Positions 1 to 13,508 of a stretch of 64,000 nt of DNA are shown one piece after another. The notes below the pieces were generated by a model. It made no database searches, had not been told where the DNA came from, and saw nothing but the letters and a program-made list of their open reading frames with translations. This DNA comes from Pinus tabuliformis. Its lineage: Eukaryota; Streptophyta; Pinopsida; Pinales; Pinaceae. Within the stretch, counting starts at the first letter, position 1. Each line of letters begins with the position of its first letter. The DNA is taken from the NCBI GenBank assembly GCA_031772625.1, contig CM062812.1, positions 736,161,714 to 736,225,713 on the forward strand, read 5' to 3'. A program made the position numbers and the translations under genes.

Positions 1-200
1 CCTGTTGGCATTGCAAGCATTTGGATAAGTATTTTGCCACCTCCTTCTCCATGTCTAGCCAAAACAGTTGTTCTCTTAAGGTGGTGATCATATTTTTGTA
101 CCTTGGGTGGCTGACATATGGTCTCATATGACACTCATCCATAATCATTTTCCTTAGCATTACCACTTCTAGAACATATAGCCTATTCTGATTGGTCACT
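1..200 (-). pseudogene. Integrase N-terminal zinc-binding (HHCC) domain, partial
   Basis: The minus strand reads ...CHMRPYVSHPRYKNM..., then LDMEKEVAKY, then KCLQCQQ. The two histidines and the CxxC pair match the H2C2 zinc finger that precedes the integrase core in Ty3/gypsy Pol. The core with its catalytic acidic residues would lie left of the window. The finger residues look intact here, but the frame is already interrupted upstream in RNase H. Family assignment is secure from the motif and from its position after RNase H. Confidence 0.8.
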
Positions 201-289
201 AACCCATTTGGATTTATAGCATATTCTGTGTTGTCTCCTTGTTGCACCTTCAATTGTAATTCTAGATACTTTGGGTCATGCTTTCCTAT

Positions 290-760
290 TACTTGTATCT
301 ATTCTTCTAAATCTTCTTTTACACTACTTTTTGCAACAACTAGAACAAAAATAGGTTATCTAATTAGGGCATCTCTGATTTTTGCTCCCCCACCCTTTAT
401 GTGTTTAATTTCCATGTCAAATTCACTTAGGAAGTCTAACCATCTGGCCTACCTAGAATTTACATCCAATTGGATAAAGAAATACTTTAGACTAATATGT
501 TCAGTTACCAACACAAAAAAATTTCCTACGAGATAATGCATCCACATTTTCAAGGCATGGATGACCACAGCTAACTCCAGGTCATAGATAACATAATTTT
601 GTTCATGGTTTTTTAGTTTTCTTGACTCATAGGCTATAATTGCATTATATTCTAAAAGAACCCCTACTAGTCCCTCCAAGAAAGAATTTCTACTGACAGT
701 AAACTCCTTATGTGGGTCTGTTATCTTTAGTACAAGGGTTGTTGTCAACATGTGCTTTAA
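290..760 (-). pseudogene. Ty3/gypsy RNase H domain remnant
   Basis: The minus strand shows YESRKLKNHEQNY, DLELAVVIHALKMWMHYL and, after a stop, ARWLDFLSEFDMEIKHIKGG. These are hallmark RNase H segments of Ty3/gypsy Pol, which degrade the RNA strand of the RNA:DNA hybrid. The catalytic aspartate expected in the EFTVCTDAS-type segment reads as asparagine (EFTVSRNSF). A TAG stop at about 447 replaces the glutamine normally before ARW. The domain is therefore inactive on two counts. Confidence 0.85.
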
Positions 761-780
761 CTGGTCAAAACTTTGCTAAC

Positions 781-1840
781 ACTTTTCACTCAATTCAAAT
801 TTAGCCCCCTTCTTCTCCAAGGAAGTGATGGGGTAAGCCAACTTAGAGAACCCCTGTACAAACCTACTGTAGTACCCAAAAATTCCCACAAAATAACAAA
901 TCTTTGGTACACCATTTGGTATCGGCTAATTTATAATGGATTTAATTTTTTTAGGATCTACTACCAACCCCTCTTTGGAGATGATATGTCCCAGGTATTG
1001 AATTTGAGTTTTAAAAAAACTCACATTTACTACCCTTTGCATAAAGCTGATGCTCTCTAAGAATTTTTAACACCAATATTAAATGTGCTTGGTGTTCCTC
1101 CTCATTCTTTGAATATATTAAGATGTCGTAGATAAAGACTAGCACAAATTGGTTTGTAGTACAGCGTTCATGAGACACATGAAAGTGGTAGGGGCATTGG
1201 TAAGTTTGAAAGGTAATACTACAAACTCATAATGCCCATACCTCATTCTAAATTTTTTCTTGTATACATCCTCATCTTTTATGAGCAACTGGTGATATCT
1301 AATTTGCAAATCAATCATGTAAAAATTGTAGCCCCTCTTACTTGGTCAAACAGGTCATCAATTCGAGGAAGAGGATATTTGTTTTTTATAGTTAACTTAT
1401 TCAGTTGTATATAGTCAATACACATTCTAAGTGAACCATATTTTTTTTTAACGAACAGCATTGGAGCTCCCCACGGGGACAAACTTGGTTTGATATATCT
1501 TTTATCAAGTAGCTCTTGTAGTTACAATTTCAACTCTATTAATTCTCGGGTACTCATTTGGTATGGGGCCCTGGACATGATAGTAGCACCCAGTACCAAT
1601 TCAATGGAGAAATCAAGCCTTCTATGAGGGGGTAGTTTGGGAATTTCTTAAGGAAATACATCCAAGAATTCTCTCACTACTAGTAGTTGATCTACTCCTC
1701 TCACTTTAGAATGTTGTTCCTGCTCTTCCACTTGTGCTACATATAGCTATCAACCATTTCTTCATGTTATTTTTAGTTGTAGGGCTGTTATTTGTCTGAC
1801 AGAATTTGGTTTCAGTTTTCCTTTCACCATAACCGAATTC
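781..1840 (-). pseudogene. Ty3/gypsy reverse transcriptase remnant
   Basis: Several RT blocks are legible on the minus strand: [19 protein letters not shown], then CLMNAV, and [15 protein letters not shown] at about 1105-1140. The catalytic motif should read FxDD; here the first aspartate codon (1128-1130 on the plus strand, GAC on the family pattern) is TAC, giving FIYD. Frame changes occur between the NAPTTF block and the FIYD block, where sequence has been lost. RT makes the element's cDNA in the cytoplasmic particle; this copy cannot. Confidence 0.85.
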
Positions 1841-1883
1841 CCGTGTTGGTCCACCTAGCTCATCGTCTTTTCTAAATAGTTTA

Positions 1884-2444
1884 CTAGTATTTTTTCTCTT
1901 CTAACCAGTCCATTCCCACCAAAATATCATATGATCCTAAGGGAATGATGTTTAAATTCATTTCAGTGAGATACCCATTTAAATTTACTACACCCTGCTT
2001 TACCATATGGGTCACTTTCCTTTTAGAACCAGTGGCTAATTGTACCAGCCAAGGGTGGTGAAATTTTTTTAGTTTTAAACCACACTTTTCCACTATCTGG
2101 GGGTTTATATAACTTAAGCTAGCCCCAGGGTCTATTAAAACAAACATAGGATGGGTTTGGATAATACCTTCTATTTCAATCATGGTAGATTGATGTTCTC
2201 CTTGCCAATATTCCAAAGTTGCACTGATTCTTGGGATACTCTGAGCCACATCATTTATTGTAGAAGCTCTAGGTGCTACTTGAACATTATCAATGGATTT
2301 GGAATTGTATGGCCACTCCCTCAGCAAATGGGGTTCACCACAACCCCAACACTTTAATGGCTCTCTTTCTTTACCCCCAATATACTTCTTGTTACCCAAC
2401 TCTATAGGCCTAGAGCCTGTGTAACATTTTGCTGGCTGACTCAT
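1884..2444 (-). pseudogene. Gag C-terminus with zinc knuckle, and aspartic protease
   Basis: This stretch of 186 codons is open on the minus strand. Near its start CWGCGEPHLLREW is a damaged CCHC zinc knuckle: the last cysteine is replaced by tryptophan. Further on FVLIDPGASLSYI is the retropepsin active-site loop, with proline in place of the usual serine or threonine after the aspartate. The segment ending DILVGMDWLEE is typical of Ty3/gypsy proteases just before RT. The protease would cut the Gag-Pol polyprotein. It lies between Gag (right) and RT (left) as expected. Confidence 0.85.
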
Positions 2445-3490
2445 CTCACTCCTTTGAATCTTCTTCTGTTGGTAGCCTTTTCCAAAGAAATTTAAATAAG
2501 TATGTTTCTACCTTTTTAGGCTAGCCCCCATCTTATTTTTATCTTTGTTCTGCCAAGGTCAAGAGCCCTCACTTCTATTTTGAAACTGGTCATAACAGAG
2601 TCTTTCCTTTCTTACCACTTCATCCATCATCCTCAGGTTATCAAATTCAATTCTTTCTTTATATATAGGTGGTAAATAGTTTAGAAACCTTTAAACCTTT
2701 TCCTTTTCCTCTCGGATGTAAGGCACATACTGAAGAAAATTTTTGAACTTGGTCACAAATTTGTCTATGGTAAGTTGACCCAACCTCAGTTCATGAAATT
2801 ATTTCACCTGATCATCATAGTATCTCTCATTCAGATAGCAAGATTTGAATTTATATTGAAATTCCTCCCATGACACTGATTTTTCTTCTAACAGATGTAC
2901 CATCTTCATCTCTTCCCACCAGAGAGTGGATTTTCCCTGCAACTGATAAATTACTAATCTTGCTTTCAGGTTGCTTTCATATTCATATACTTGAAAGTAT
3001 TTAACCATATTTAACAGTCATTTTTCAACATCTTATTTCTCTCCATTGAAGGTGGGGGATTTTTATCTTCCAGAACTCTCCCTGGAGTTCCTTCCTTTTT
3101 TCGACTTTCTATTTCTTGGAATCCAATTTTTCAGATTCGTCCTTGCTTTCAGATTTTTTTGGTGAAACCATTGATTGTCTTTCTTTTGACCCAAATGGTT
3201 TTGAACTCTTATTACTGAACTTATCTGTCCATTCCCTAATCAATTTCCCTTGCTCCTGACTAGCTTTTACTAATAGTTCATGTATTATCCTAGAAAACTG
3301 GTTAGGAGAGGACATACCCCCTTCCCCCAACTCCACGTACAACTCTTATCCTCATGTAGTGTTTGGATGAACTTTCTCCATTCTTCAATCACAGGAAGAT
3401 ACCTATGCATAATTTTTTTTCCCATTATTACAAATGTTGTTTCTGGAATTTGTGATGGAACCTCTATGCAGTCCCAGTGTAGAGATCTAG
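2445..3490 (-). pseudogene. Ty3/gypsy Gag remnant
   Basis: Gag fragments are spread over several frames on the minus strand. The clearest (2799-3008) reads KARLVIYQLQGKSTLWWEEM and then SWEEFQYKF, the retrotransposon Gag core (capsid) pattern with the WW pair and the W-x-x-F block. Upstream, at 3285-3500, the reading KPRSLHWDC is a likely Gag leader. Frameshifts and stops separate the pieces. Gag builds the virus-like particle in which cDNA is made. Confidence 0.75.
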
Positions 3491-3500
3491 GCTTTGACAC
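3487..3500 (-). promoter_or_regulatory. Degenerate tRNA-Met primer-binding site
   Basis: The minus strand reads GTGTCAAAGCCTAG directly inside the proposed LTR edge. It resembles the plant initiator-Met primer site TGGTATCAGAGC with a few changes. Position (between LTR and Gag) supports the call; sequence alone would not. Confidence 0.45.
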
Positions 3501-4812
3501 TGTTTGTCATGGACCCTTCCTCAATTATTTCTTTTAAGGATTCCACATTCACAGTATTAATAATTCTCATATGCATCCATGATATTTCTTTATTATACAT
3601 GTATATAAATTTGGGAAGGTAGATAAGAAGCATTTAGAAATCACTGGTTTACCCTGTAATGACCATACCCTCACTCTTTCGACTTATCATTTCTCATATA
3701 AACCTATATACTCATATCCCATCTTATGGCGATAAATTTCTAAGCCTTTTTGAGTGGAAGCTTTTCCCCCAAAGCTATCATTACCTAGCTACAACCCACC
3801 AAGCTATATATTTATATATGTTCATAGCAAAGGTATTTCCCATCTATACCATATGAATTTGATTTCATTTACATAACTTCGATTTATTTAACCTTTTGCA
3901 CTACCCATTCCCACATATATTAATCTAAGTTAAGGGGGAGCCCCTCTCTACCCTTACCTTGTTTGTATTCAATATGGTTCAGAGTCATCAGTCCTTTGGG
4001 TGAATGAAACTATGCCAGATTACAAAGCCCATGTGATTGCTCCTCCACGCGTATTTGAATGATGTCACTTGATCAAAAGGACTCTAAGGGTTACAATTCC
4101 CCGGAGGAAATAAACGGGTTTTAATCCACCTCCTAACCCTAAGTGCATGAATCTCTTGGTTGTGTTTTCATTTACACCATCACCGCTTGCAGTGGAGACG
4201 GTTGCAACCCATCTACTCTTCTTGTTCCTTCTTGGTATTAGGGTTCCATTTCCCCAAAACTAGAGTGCTAAAGCTCCAAATTCTATGGGGATTTCCGTGA
4301 TGACATTCGTGGTGATACAGGGTGGTCTTGCATTCCCTTCATACTTAATCCTCTGTGCCTAACAAATTTTAGTGTTTTATGGCTCCTTCCTACATAAGGC
4401 GACTAGTTTTGTCACAGCTTTACCTTTAAATATGACATGACCTTGAGGTTAACGTTTTATCCATTCTCTTGAAAAGATGTTTATTCCTCAGTGCAAGAAA
4501 CTCTTTTGATAGGATGCTGGCTATTCTCTACATGGTATTCTTGCACCGAAATTTTTTTGGAACTGTTAGTACCTCGCCTACCAATTTCTTCATTTTTACG
4601 CAAGGTAAGATGGGCCTGGTTATTGTCAACCCTGCTTCATTTTCCTTATTTCATGAATTGATATTTAACATGCCAAGTTTTCTTCGAAGTCTCCTTCCCA
4701 ACGTCTGGTGGTCGAAGAACCCTTCTCAGGTATATTCTAGATTAAGTACTTCTACACTCAAATTGTCTTTTGATTTTCTAAATATTTACAATTTAAACTA
4801 AGGACTGTCACA
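3501..4812 (-). repeat. Candidate 5' LTR of the left-hand Ty3/gypsy element
   Basis: On the minus strand this segment starts TGTGACAGTC and ends CATGACAAACA, i.e. TG...CA, and it ends right beside the degenerate primer-binding site. The TGTGACAG start is common in plant Ty3/gypsy LTRs. The partner LTR is outside the window, so the right boundary at 4812 is inferred, not proven by a second copy. Small open frames inside it are not genes. Confidence 0.45.
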
Positions 4813-7800
4813 TCCTTTACTTGTAGGTAATTTTTCATCCTTTGAGGAGATTTGTAGCATTGTGGGAGGGTTTTTGTCTATAGTCATCAATTAATACTCT
4901 GTTGTCCTCCTCAACGAGGTCAATTTTGGATTCCTCAACTTCTCTAGGGCTTCTATCTGTCTTGGGCTTCCTACCCAGATGATTCCACTACCCTGGTCGT
5001 GCCATTTATGGAAGTGGGTCTTTGCTCAGTTTTATTTTTGTGTTGGAAACCATCGAGTAATGCCATTAGATATAGTTTGGTTGTCTCTTTAGTTAAATAT
5101 TTAATTTTCTATTAAGGGCACCCTCTACTTCTTGTAGGGGTCTCACATTTGTAACAAGATTTGGGCATTGGGTCTTTTTCATATGATTTGGAACTATTAA
5201 CCCTCACCCAATTGGGTTATGAGGTGGATGCATTGTTGCTATATCTTGTTGGCTATATTGCATCCATCAATTGATTTAAGATTTCATATGTTGTCTTTAA
5301 AATTTTAAATTTTTTTACATTTGGAGTGCCATCCTATTATATGCACTATATGACATTCTTATATACATATTGTGTTATTTGCAATTTTCTTTCTTGTTGA
5401 AAATACTTGTTTTTCTTGACTTCTAGTTCCTGTACATAAATCATATGGTATTTTATGCTAGTTTTCTATATGTTGTGCTTCTATTATTTTTTCATGATTA
5501 CATTATTTTTTTTCCTGAACAATTATGGTTTATGGTTTATGGAAGTTCTGGGTCAATATACTGGTTATATGATTTTTTTCTCTTTTCTCTTGTGATTCTG
5601 TTGTTGGAATTTTTGGGAAAAGACATCAAAGTATTCTACTTTCGCCACATACTATGATCATGGTCTTCATTATGCATTTGTCTAAGTTTTTCCCTTATGA
5701 CATCGATCTTTAGGGCCTTTGTCTTCCTGATGGTCATATGATGTATCATTAATATCTATTTCATATATTGGTGTAATCAGATCTATTTATAGAAATTTTT
5801 TTACTAGGATTTTACTTAACTAATATGGCTTATTTAGTTTGGTCTATACTACTGACTCTGCATAGTCCACTACAGTTATTATTTCGTTCAATAATTAGGT
5901 ATAATAATCCTGCTTGTAGCGATTTCTATTTTCGTTGCAGCATTTAGATCTCCTTGAATCATAAATTTATAGAATCCCTCAAGTTCCCTCTGATATATGA
6001 GGAAGAATACTAGGTACAGGATGATGACTATCTTCCTGGTACATCTAGGTTATCCCTACTACTTTGAGAAAGATACATAGAATTTCCTTCCATTGCAGTT
6101 ATTCTTCTCCCCATTTCCAGGTGTGTCGAGAACTAATATAGGACACGGTGGCCTACAACCTTAGGTTGCCTTGGCCGAACCTAGGTTGCTACAAGTTCTC
6201 AATGTTGTCTCAATCCTATACATATACTTTTTCCTTTAGGAACTGCTTATCAAAAAGGGTTATTATCTGATGAAATTAATTAATATACTTCATTTTCTAA
6301 ACACAGTAAGAAGAAATAATTATATCCATATTCGTTGCATGAATCAATGATAAGCATAATTAGTTTACTGTATATATTTCCTCAAAATCACCTGCATAGT
6401 TAATTCCATAAATATATTTTTCATTATTTCATATTATCACAGTAAAAATACAGTATTCATTTTCATATATTAATAGGGCCCGTACCATCTATGATGAATT
6501 TAATCAAGCATAGTTTCTTAGAATTTCATATTCCTTTTGCTTGGTAAATCTAAAGATTTAAGCATAATAACAAACACACCATCATGATTTATACTTAGTA
6601 AACATCCAGCTTTCGATATGCATGACTATTAAACTCCACTGTAGAATAGACACAAAATATAACCTTGTAACAAAATTTATAACATAATCAAAGCAGGCAA
6701 ATGGGTACGTTGTTATGAGAAATTTACTTTCTGTAACCGAATCACACTCGTCAGAACAATTTTCCTCCCAAAAATGAACATTTTATGTTGGTTCCCCTCG
6801 AGATGAGATTGAACCTTTTCCCCCTAGAATCAAAAATCACTATTTGTCTGGTATATGTTTTATTTATATTTTTCTTTCCCAGCAAAATTTCTAAAATGAC
6901 ATCCCATTTTTTGGGAATCTACTTATCCTCATAGCCTAGGATTGTTTTTCTGATAAAAGGATTCTTTTTTCCATTTTTTCATCCTTTAAAGCCCACCCTT
7001 ATCTGCTACGGTGCTTTTCCACCCCTTCCAATGTTGTTTCCCCACCGCACTGGGTGATTTTCCTAGATTCCTTTCTCTACTTATCCAGAAAATCACCTAG
7101 TTCTACTCCAAGAGGATTTTTCTTCAGAGTGACTTGGGAAAGTTCAACATTTTTTCCACTTTTCCTAATCTGGTCCCTTCTCCAGGACAAAGGATCAGGG
7201 TAATGATCTCAATCTTCTTTTTTTCTTTCCAGCTAATTCATTTCAACCATCTTAATTATTAATTCCACATAAATAATTACATTATCATAAACATGACTTT
7301 GCCAACCTGCCATTATTACCAGTATTTTTACTACTAATTATATTATCTTATTCATTATGACTTTAAAAAACCCAATAAAAAGAGGGATATGACATTTTCA
7401 AGGATATCCACCCTCATATTTGCTATTCATACTGATAGTGAAACGTCCGAGAAGGACCCTCAAAGTGGGGATGGTGGAAAAAAAGATCATAGGGCTACAT
7501 AGTTTTTTCGAACATCTCCCTCTAACTCATAAAAAAAAAGGATAACACTATGGGCATGGGTATTCAAATAATAAAATAAGAAAAGGGTTTCTTACAAATC
7601 TCAGTTCACTTCCCTTAAGCCTCAGGTATGGGAATCAATAATGCCAAGACTCAAGTTTTCCTTTTTTATTCTCCTATTATAGTGTAAAGACACATAACAA
7701 GAATTATCCAATTTCCAGTTGGCAAACTACCATCAAAATAGGTGGGGGCTCCCTTACAGACATTTCCCTCACACTGAACCTTTGGGAAGACATTCTAACC

Positions 7801-10800
7801 AAATTTAACAACAAGAACCACACTTGTCGGTTCGAAACGCGTCGACAAATGATTTATCTTGTGATTTACGCCGAAGAATTTCTCGTAAACAAGATAGCTA
7901 GTTAGACCTTATCCTCTTTGAATATAAAATGGCGTATATTTCTTCTCAAATATATCCTCTAATCTCTCCCTATATATCTCTACTCTTCTCTCATGTCCCT
8001 TATGTATATATTAAATGAAATCGGTTGACCCAATATTTATTTTCCTTTGTGGGGAGCCAAAATGGACAAAAAATGGTTCTTAGTCAAATGGGATAAACTT
8101 TGTCTTCTAAAGTTGATATGTGGGCTAGCACTGTGAGATCCCTCTACCCTAGCAACATTCTAGGGATCCAAAGTATGGTGGATATGGGTTCAAGGAGGCT
8201 CATATATATTGAAAATTCTCTAGCTCCATAAATATTCCAACCATACACTTGCTCAACACCTCACCTAAACAAATTTCTCCTAAAAGAGTTTGTAATGTAC
8301 CTCAATCTACTCAACAAAACAAAATCTTGCAATAAAGTAACCAATACATAATTTATATATGGTGAATGCAGTGTCTTATCTCATTTATTTGACTACCCCA
8401 ATACATACATCTTTGTCCTAAGAATTTTTCCTCTAACAATTTTTTGGTTTTGTCTACAAAATTACACATCTCCCACAATCCAAAGAAGGAGAATTCTATT
8501 TGGATTACATTATCTAATTTAGGCATAACTTGTTGGTTAGACTGATTATACTATATTATACCCTGTAAATGCAAATATTTATTTGTTTTTCACATATTAT
8601 ATAACCTATAATATATAATTTGTGACATATAACACCCTCATTTTCTCATTCTCTCCAACATAGGGACTGAGGCTTACATATATAGTATATAATCATGTCT
8701 TAGATTAAACCCTTGCCCTAGTGTGTGGCCCTTGTACATGGCTCTTATATTAGTAATTGAGGTTCTCTGGTGAAACTTTGTTATTCTATTTCTTATATGG
8801 ATTATGAGTTGGTTGTTTCCACTCACTCCATTTCGTTGTACTCATACATTTTCCTTAGATTAATATATTGTATATTTTAGTTTCTATGGTACTAAATATA
8901 TGATTGCATATGCTATTTGTATTCCTATAGAATTTACTTCATATGCACTCTTGTTTTTTACTAATTTACCAAACATTAAAAATTTGTATCTACGTATCAC
9001 TATGTATACTTTTTCCTTCCTCTTTAGTGTATATTAATTACAAACCTTGTGTTCCTATGGTTGTATAAGAGTTTTTCTATTTCCTTATACTTTTTTATCA
9101 ATAGATTCGTATTATATAATATGATTCCTCTGACTTAGACTAACATATTGTTCAACAATAATGTTATACCATGCTAATTTTCTCCATTCCATGTTTGATA
9201 TGTTACAAATGAGACTATTGTGACAATTGATGGGGTTCTGCTAAGTAGAATTAGATTACGTAATTCCATCTAAACAAAATTTAAATATTTCATTGTAGGA
9301 TCTCATAGATGTTGATCCTGGGTCTCTATAAAAATTTTACGAAGACAAATGTATTCAAATATTATAAATATATAAAACTATAAACATATATCTTTAGGTG
9401 ATACCATTTTTGTAACACCAATCTATGAATTAGTAATTTTGTATGGTGTGGATCTTCTTGAATATTATGCCATAGGTGGTTTCCCTCCGTTCTATGGTTT
9501 AAATGTATAACTCTGCATGATATATATATGGATATTGTTTAGTTTATCGATTGCTACATGAATGGAACTTATCCTATTTAGTTCTATTTGAGAAAATCGA
9601 GTCTTTATCTACTTGTTGTAGCGATATCTTAACCAAACGTAACATGTTAGATTGATCTCGTCAAACTATTTCCTTTGTAGAAAATGACTTGTTCTCTCTT
9701 GCCATTTAATGACTTTCATAATAGCATGACAATATCTAGCTCTCTCGCTTATTATAACCCTCCATCTTTAGGCCCACCCTTGTCTTTGTTTTTTTACTAA
9801 GAATTACCTATTATACAAAGCCAAGCCTTTTGAATCCATGGGTTACCAAACATTGTTAAGGAAGCCTTCTAGTATTCCATAATAGGCTTATATACCTAAT
9901 TAAGCCTAGGTTATTGGGTTTATGGCACATATTTGCTTTACTAAGATTTATGCTTCAGTCTCCTTTTAATAAACTAAGAAATAAATAATTTCACTATCTG
10001 GTAATAATATAAGTTTAGTAGTACACCTGGTTGCAGTATAATAGCATCAATGTCCTTTTACTATAAAACACACAAAAGATTAATTATTGTTCATGTTTCT
10101 GATTACATCTACTTTAATAAGTGATATAAATACAATTAGTGATTCATACTTATTCATTGATTATGTTGCGTAAGAACCAACACAAATATCAATAATTCAC
10201 TTCAATATTGTCATGTAAATCATTCAATGGTGAGTTCCTTTCCCATATTTGAGCTAAATAAAATACTTTGATCATCATCCATTTCCATAAGATAAAACAT
10301 AAGCCTTCATAGAACTTAGCTAGATAATGAATGATTCGTTATTTATTTTGACGTACAAGTATCCATCCTTTCATATACACTTTAAATCTTTCCATAATAC
10401 ATTAAAAAGATCATTATTAATTAAATATTACAATCCTAATAGTCCATAGTTAGGAAAACAAAACAACTAATGTAACTAAATAATTTAATATTGAATATGA
10501 AAATCTAAGAATTTAAACACAATAACGACTTAACACGAAATATTTATCTTTGTGAATGCTACAGAAAATAACATGTTCATCCCAAATAATTAATTACACT
10601 CACAGCGATTCCCCCCCCGAGCTCAGACCTCTTACTTCCTAAATCTTCTTGTCCAAAAAAAAGAGAAACTAAATTGTTCCCACTCAATGGATTTTATTGT
10701 TTTCTTTCGAGTATATTTTTCCTAACAGTTTCCTACTTTTATGGTCTTCCCGCATTTTAACTTTACCTAGGATTTTTTTCATTTTAATTAGGAAAAAGTA

Positions 10801-11887
10801 TTTCCTTTTTCCTATTAAGAACACATTTCTCTCCCGCTATTATTTTCTTAACTTTTTACCCAACTTAACGTTTCCCTCTAGATAATTTTATCGTTCTACT
10901 CACCATAATGTCTCTCTCCAATTATGTTGTTTCCGTAGTGGAAATATTTCTCCTGGGATTTTCGCAAGAAATATTTGGGAAGGTCCACTATCTAGACTTA
11001 ACCACTTCACAACTTCCTACGACAACAAGAGGTCCACATTACTCATGTTATATTTCCCCTAACATTCCAAAAGAAAAGATTTATTCATCATAAAATTTAT
11101 TTACATAATCAGTCAACTTAATTCATGGCTTCTGCATCCATTAGTTTCAAATAATAGTTACAAATTAATATAAAATTATTGTTTTAGTAAAATAGGTAGC
11201 ACTAGGGGTATCATAGACGTCACCCATCCACACTCTAGCGAAGGAAGGAATTCACTTGATCCAATAGCACTACCTTTAGGAAGTTAGAGATGGACACACA
11301 ACTATGTTTTGGGAGGACTCATGATAGAAACTCTCTAAACTATAGGATCGATAATAACTTGATGGCCTACACCTAAAAATGACCTCTCGAGGCTAAAGAA
11401 AGTCAGTGACTACTAGAGTGACCAAAATAAAAACCACCCATGGAAGAAATAGATCCCCTCAACATACTGATATCCCAAGCGAGGTGAATAAACATGGAAC
11501 AATTTTTGCAATAACCAACAACATATACAAATATTGATGTCCTCTCATCTAGATAACATTTGAAAGGGATACAACGCAAAGGGATCCATAGCCATTTCGG
11601 AGGCCTACAACCTCAGAGCAGAAAAAGAGACATGAAAGGAATCCATATGGAATAACATCTTAAATAAACATTTATGACTAAAAATATACTTTTTGTTGTG
11701 CCTTCTTGTCTATGAAAAAACCCTGACATGGGTTAATATTCAGAAGCATCACCACCACAAATCATATCATTTCCCTCTATTTCTTCTTAATATAGAAATT
11801 ACAAAGCATCTATTTAAAGGATGAGCTTACTCCAATAGCCTCTAGACCTAATTGAAATTATTTATTGACTACTCTGATAAGGATCCA
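4813..11887. other. AT-rich intergenic DNA without recognisable gene
   Basis: About 7 kb with stops in all frames and no domain motif. Frames of 60-70 codons (for example 5445-5657, 10697-10885, 10908-11093) are T-rich and low in complexity. Parts of 6.5-7.3 kb and 10.5-11.1 kb look weakly alike by eye, so very old repeats are possible. I see no RNA gene. Confidence 0.6.
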
Positions 11888-13106
11888 TGATGTAGGAGCA
11901 TGAACGCCCCACCAATTCAAATCCAAATCTAGAAGAATTCAAGAGGCACATAATGGAAAGAGTTTGTTATGTTAATATTGTTTCAATTAATCTTAGGGAT
12001 AAACCAATGATATGTCAGATCTCATATGATCTTATATTTTTAATTACTCTTATATGTATGATCCTTTGATAATATAGAGAAAAGGATACATAATTTAATC
12101 AGGCAAAGAAGTGGCTAGGGACAAAGTTGCACTTTTATTATGTAAATGTCAAGATCAACTATAATAAAAATATGTAACATTATTTTTGGTGTCTTTTTTG
12201 ATTCCTGTTATTCTATGCATATTCTTTGTGGGTCCATGGATCCAATTGTGTTCCATAAGATTTTTCTATAAGTGTAGTTACGGTGACAACGAACCTACAA
12301 GTTGGTGATCAAAGTGGAGGGATTGGTCATTGATCATTGTTAGGATTAATGGATCTCATAGATTTTCATGTCCTTTACTTCCATGACTACATAACCCTTT
12401 ACTGTTGACAACGTATGTATCCTACGGTTTTCATATATTAACTGATAGCCTCAATAGATAGAAGGATTGACATGAAGTACCATCCCATTTTATACCATTG
12501 CCTACATGGAAAGTGTCAAAAATTGATACTATTTCAAGCAATGGGTGCTCATGTTAATTGACAGGCCCAATGAAATGAAGCTTTTGCAACAATCGTTATA
12601 CCATCTTTTGGGACCTTAGATAAATGGAATATTTGGAAGGATTATAACTCACATAGGCCAAGATTATAAAAAAACTCATTCATAAGAGATTTGATGGGAA
12701 ATATATCAATTGATAGTCCTGATGAAAACCATATTTCATGCTAAGTGTAGGATCTCGATCTTCGTCTCTAGATCAGGATCTCGAGGAACAACTTGAATTT
12801 TTTGGATCCTCGCATAAAGTTGAAACAAGCTAAGATCTGGTAAGTCTCAAAGATAATATGACAATGTTTCATGACTTCTTCCTTAGACGAGGATTTTATG
12901 CATGGTACAATCTAGCACCTGGAACTAGAGCTACATTAGAAAAATCTTGGGGTTTACAATGAGTCTCATGTTGAACAATGAGGATACAATGAGTTCTACT
13001 ACTATAGAGGTGAGATTGACATATTTTAGTGTGTCCATAACCTATATGTTTGACTATTAAATTTGCTCATAAATTGATTTGAGAGACCCCTAATTTGATC
13101 ACTATC
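11888..13106 (+). repeat. 5' LTR of N1
   Basis: Begins TGATGTAGGAGCAT and ends near CACTATCA just before the primer-binding site. It aligns by eye along its length with 13509-14718, for example the shared stretches around 11955-12190 and 13575-13810 (both contain CTATGTAAATGTCAAG or a one-base variant) and near 12725-12770 against 14360-14410. Divergence is considerable, so the insertion is old. Confidence 0.75.
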
Positions 13107-13508
13107 AGGAGGTATCAGAGCAGGGAAAAAATATTTCCTGCTTGTTGGAGAGAGGAGAAAAAATTGCATCTACGGTTGGGTAGAATTTGTTGTGATAATT
13201 ACACAGTTGTGATTTCAGGAATAATTGTTCAGAGAAGTGAGGAGTGTAAAATCAAAGCTCAAGGAGTGCTAAAACAGTTCTAAAGTATAGAACCAAGAAT
13301 TTCAAAAGTTTAATCTCAGTAGAAAGCTTAATGAGGTATTAGGTACTAGGTGTAAATGCTTGCTACGTAGAAAGGCTTGATTGCATCTCATTATTGAATA
13401 TTTAGGAGAAGTTCAACGATACCTGATGAGAAACAAAACCAGATGAATGAGGTGCAACATTAAAGACACATGATCAGGATATCATGAATATTTTCTATCT
13501 TGGGAATT
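13107..13508 (+). other. Short internal region of N1
   Basis: 402 bp between primer site and 3' LTR. A 62-codon frame (13095-13283) crosses the primer site and is not a credible gene. The part around 13315-13400 resembles the N2 leader around 16020-16095 (GAGGTAT, GTA.AGG, then GATTGCATCTCAT or TTGCATCTCAT), so N1 looks like an internally deleted relative of N2. Confidence 0.6.
13111..13122 (+). promoter_or_regulatory. tRNA-Met primer-binding site of N1
   Basis: GGTATCAGAGCA follows the LTR end by a few bases. It matches the plant initiator-Met primer site TGGTATCAGAGC except for the first base. Confidence 0.8.

Larger units (their letters stand above)
1..3500 (-). mobile_element. Ty3/gypsy retrotransposon, internal region, cut by window edge
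   Basis: Read on the minus strand the order is Gag, protease, reverse transcriptase, RNase H, integrase zinc finger, which is the Ty3/gypsy order. The integrase core and 3' LTR lie beyond base 1. Every domain carries stops or frameshifts, so the copy is dead. It differs from the chromoviruses at 43-55 kb in sequence, so it is a separate family. Its clade cannot be assigned because the C-terminal end of the integrase is missing. Confidence 0.9.

Noticed and set aside
4200..4260. TTGGTATTAGGGTTCC considered as a plus-strand primer-binding site
   Set aside because: Only the first seven bases match; no LTR end precedes it and no Gag follows.
5445..5657. 70-codon hydrophobic plus-strand frame
   Set aside because: T-rich DNA always gives F-, L- and Y-rich frames; no signal, motif or context supports a membrane protein.
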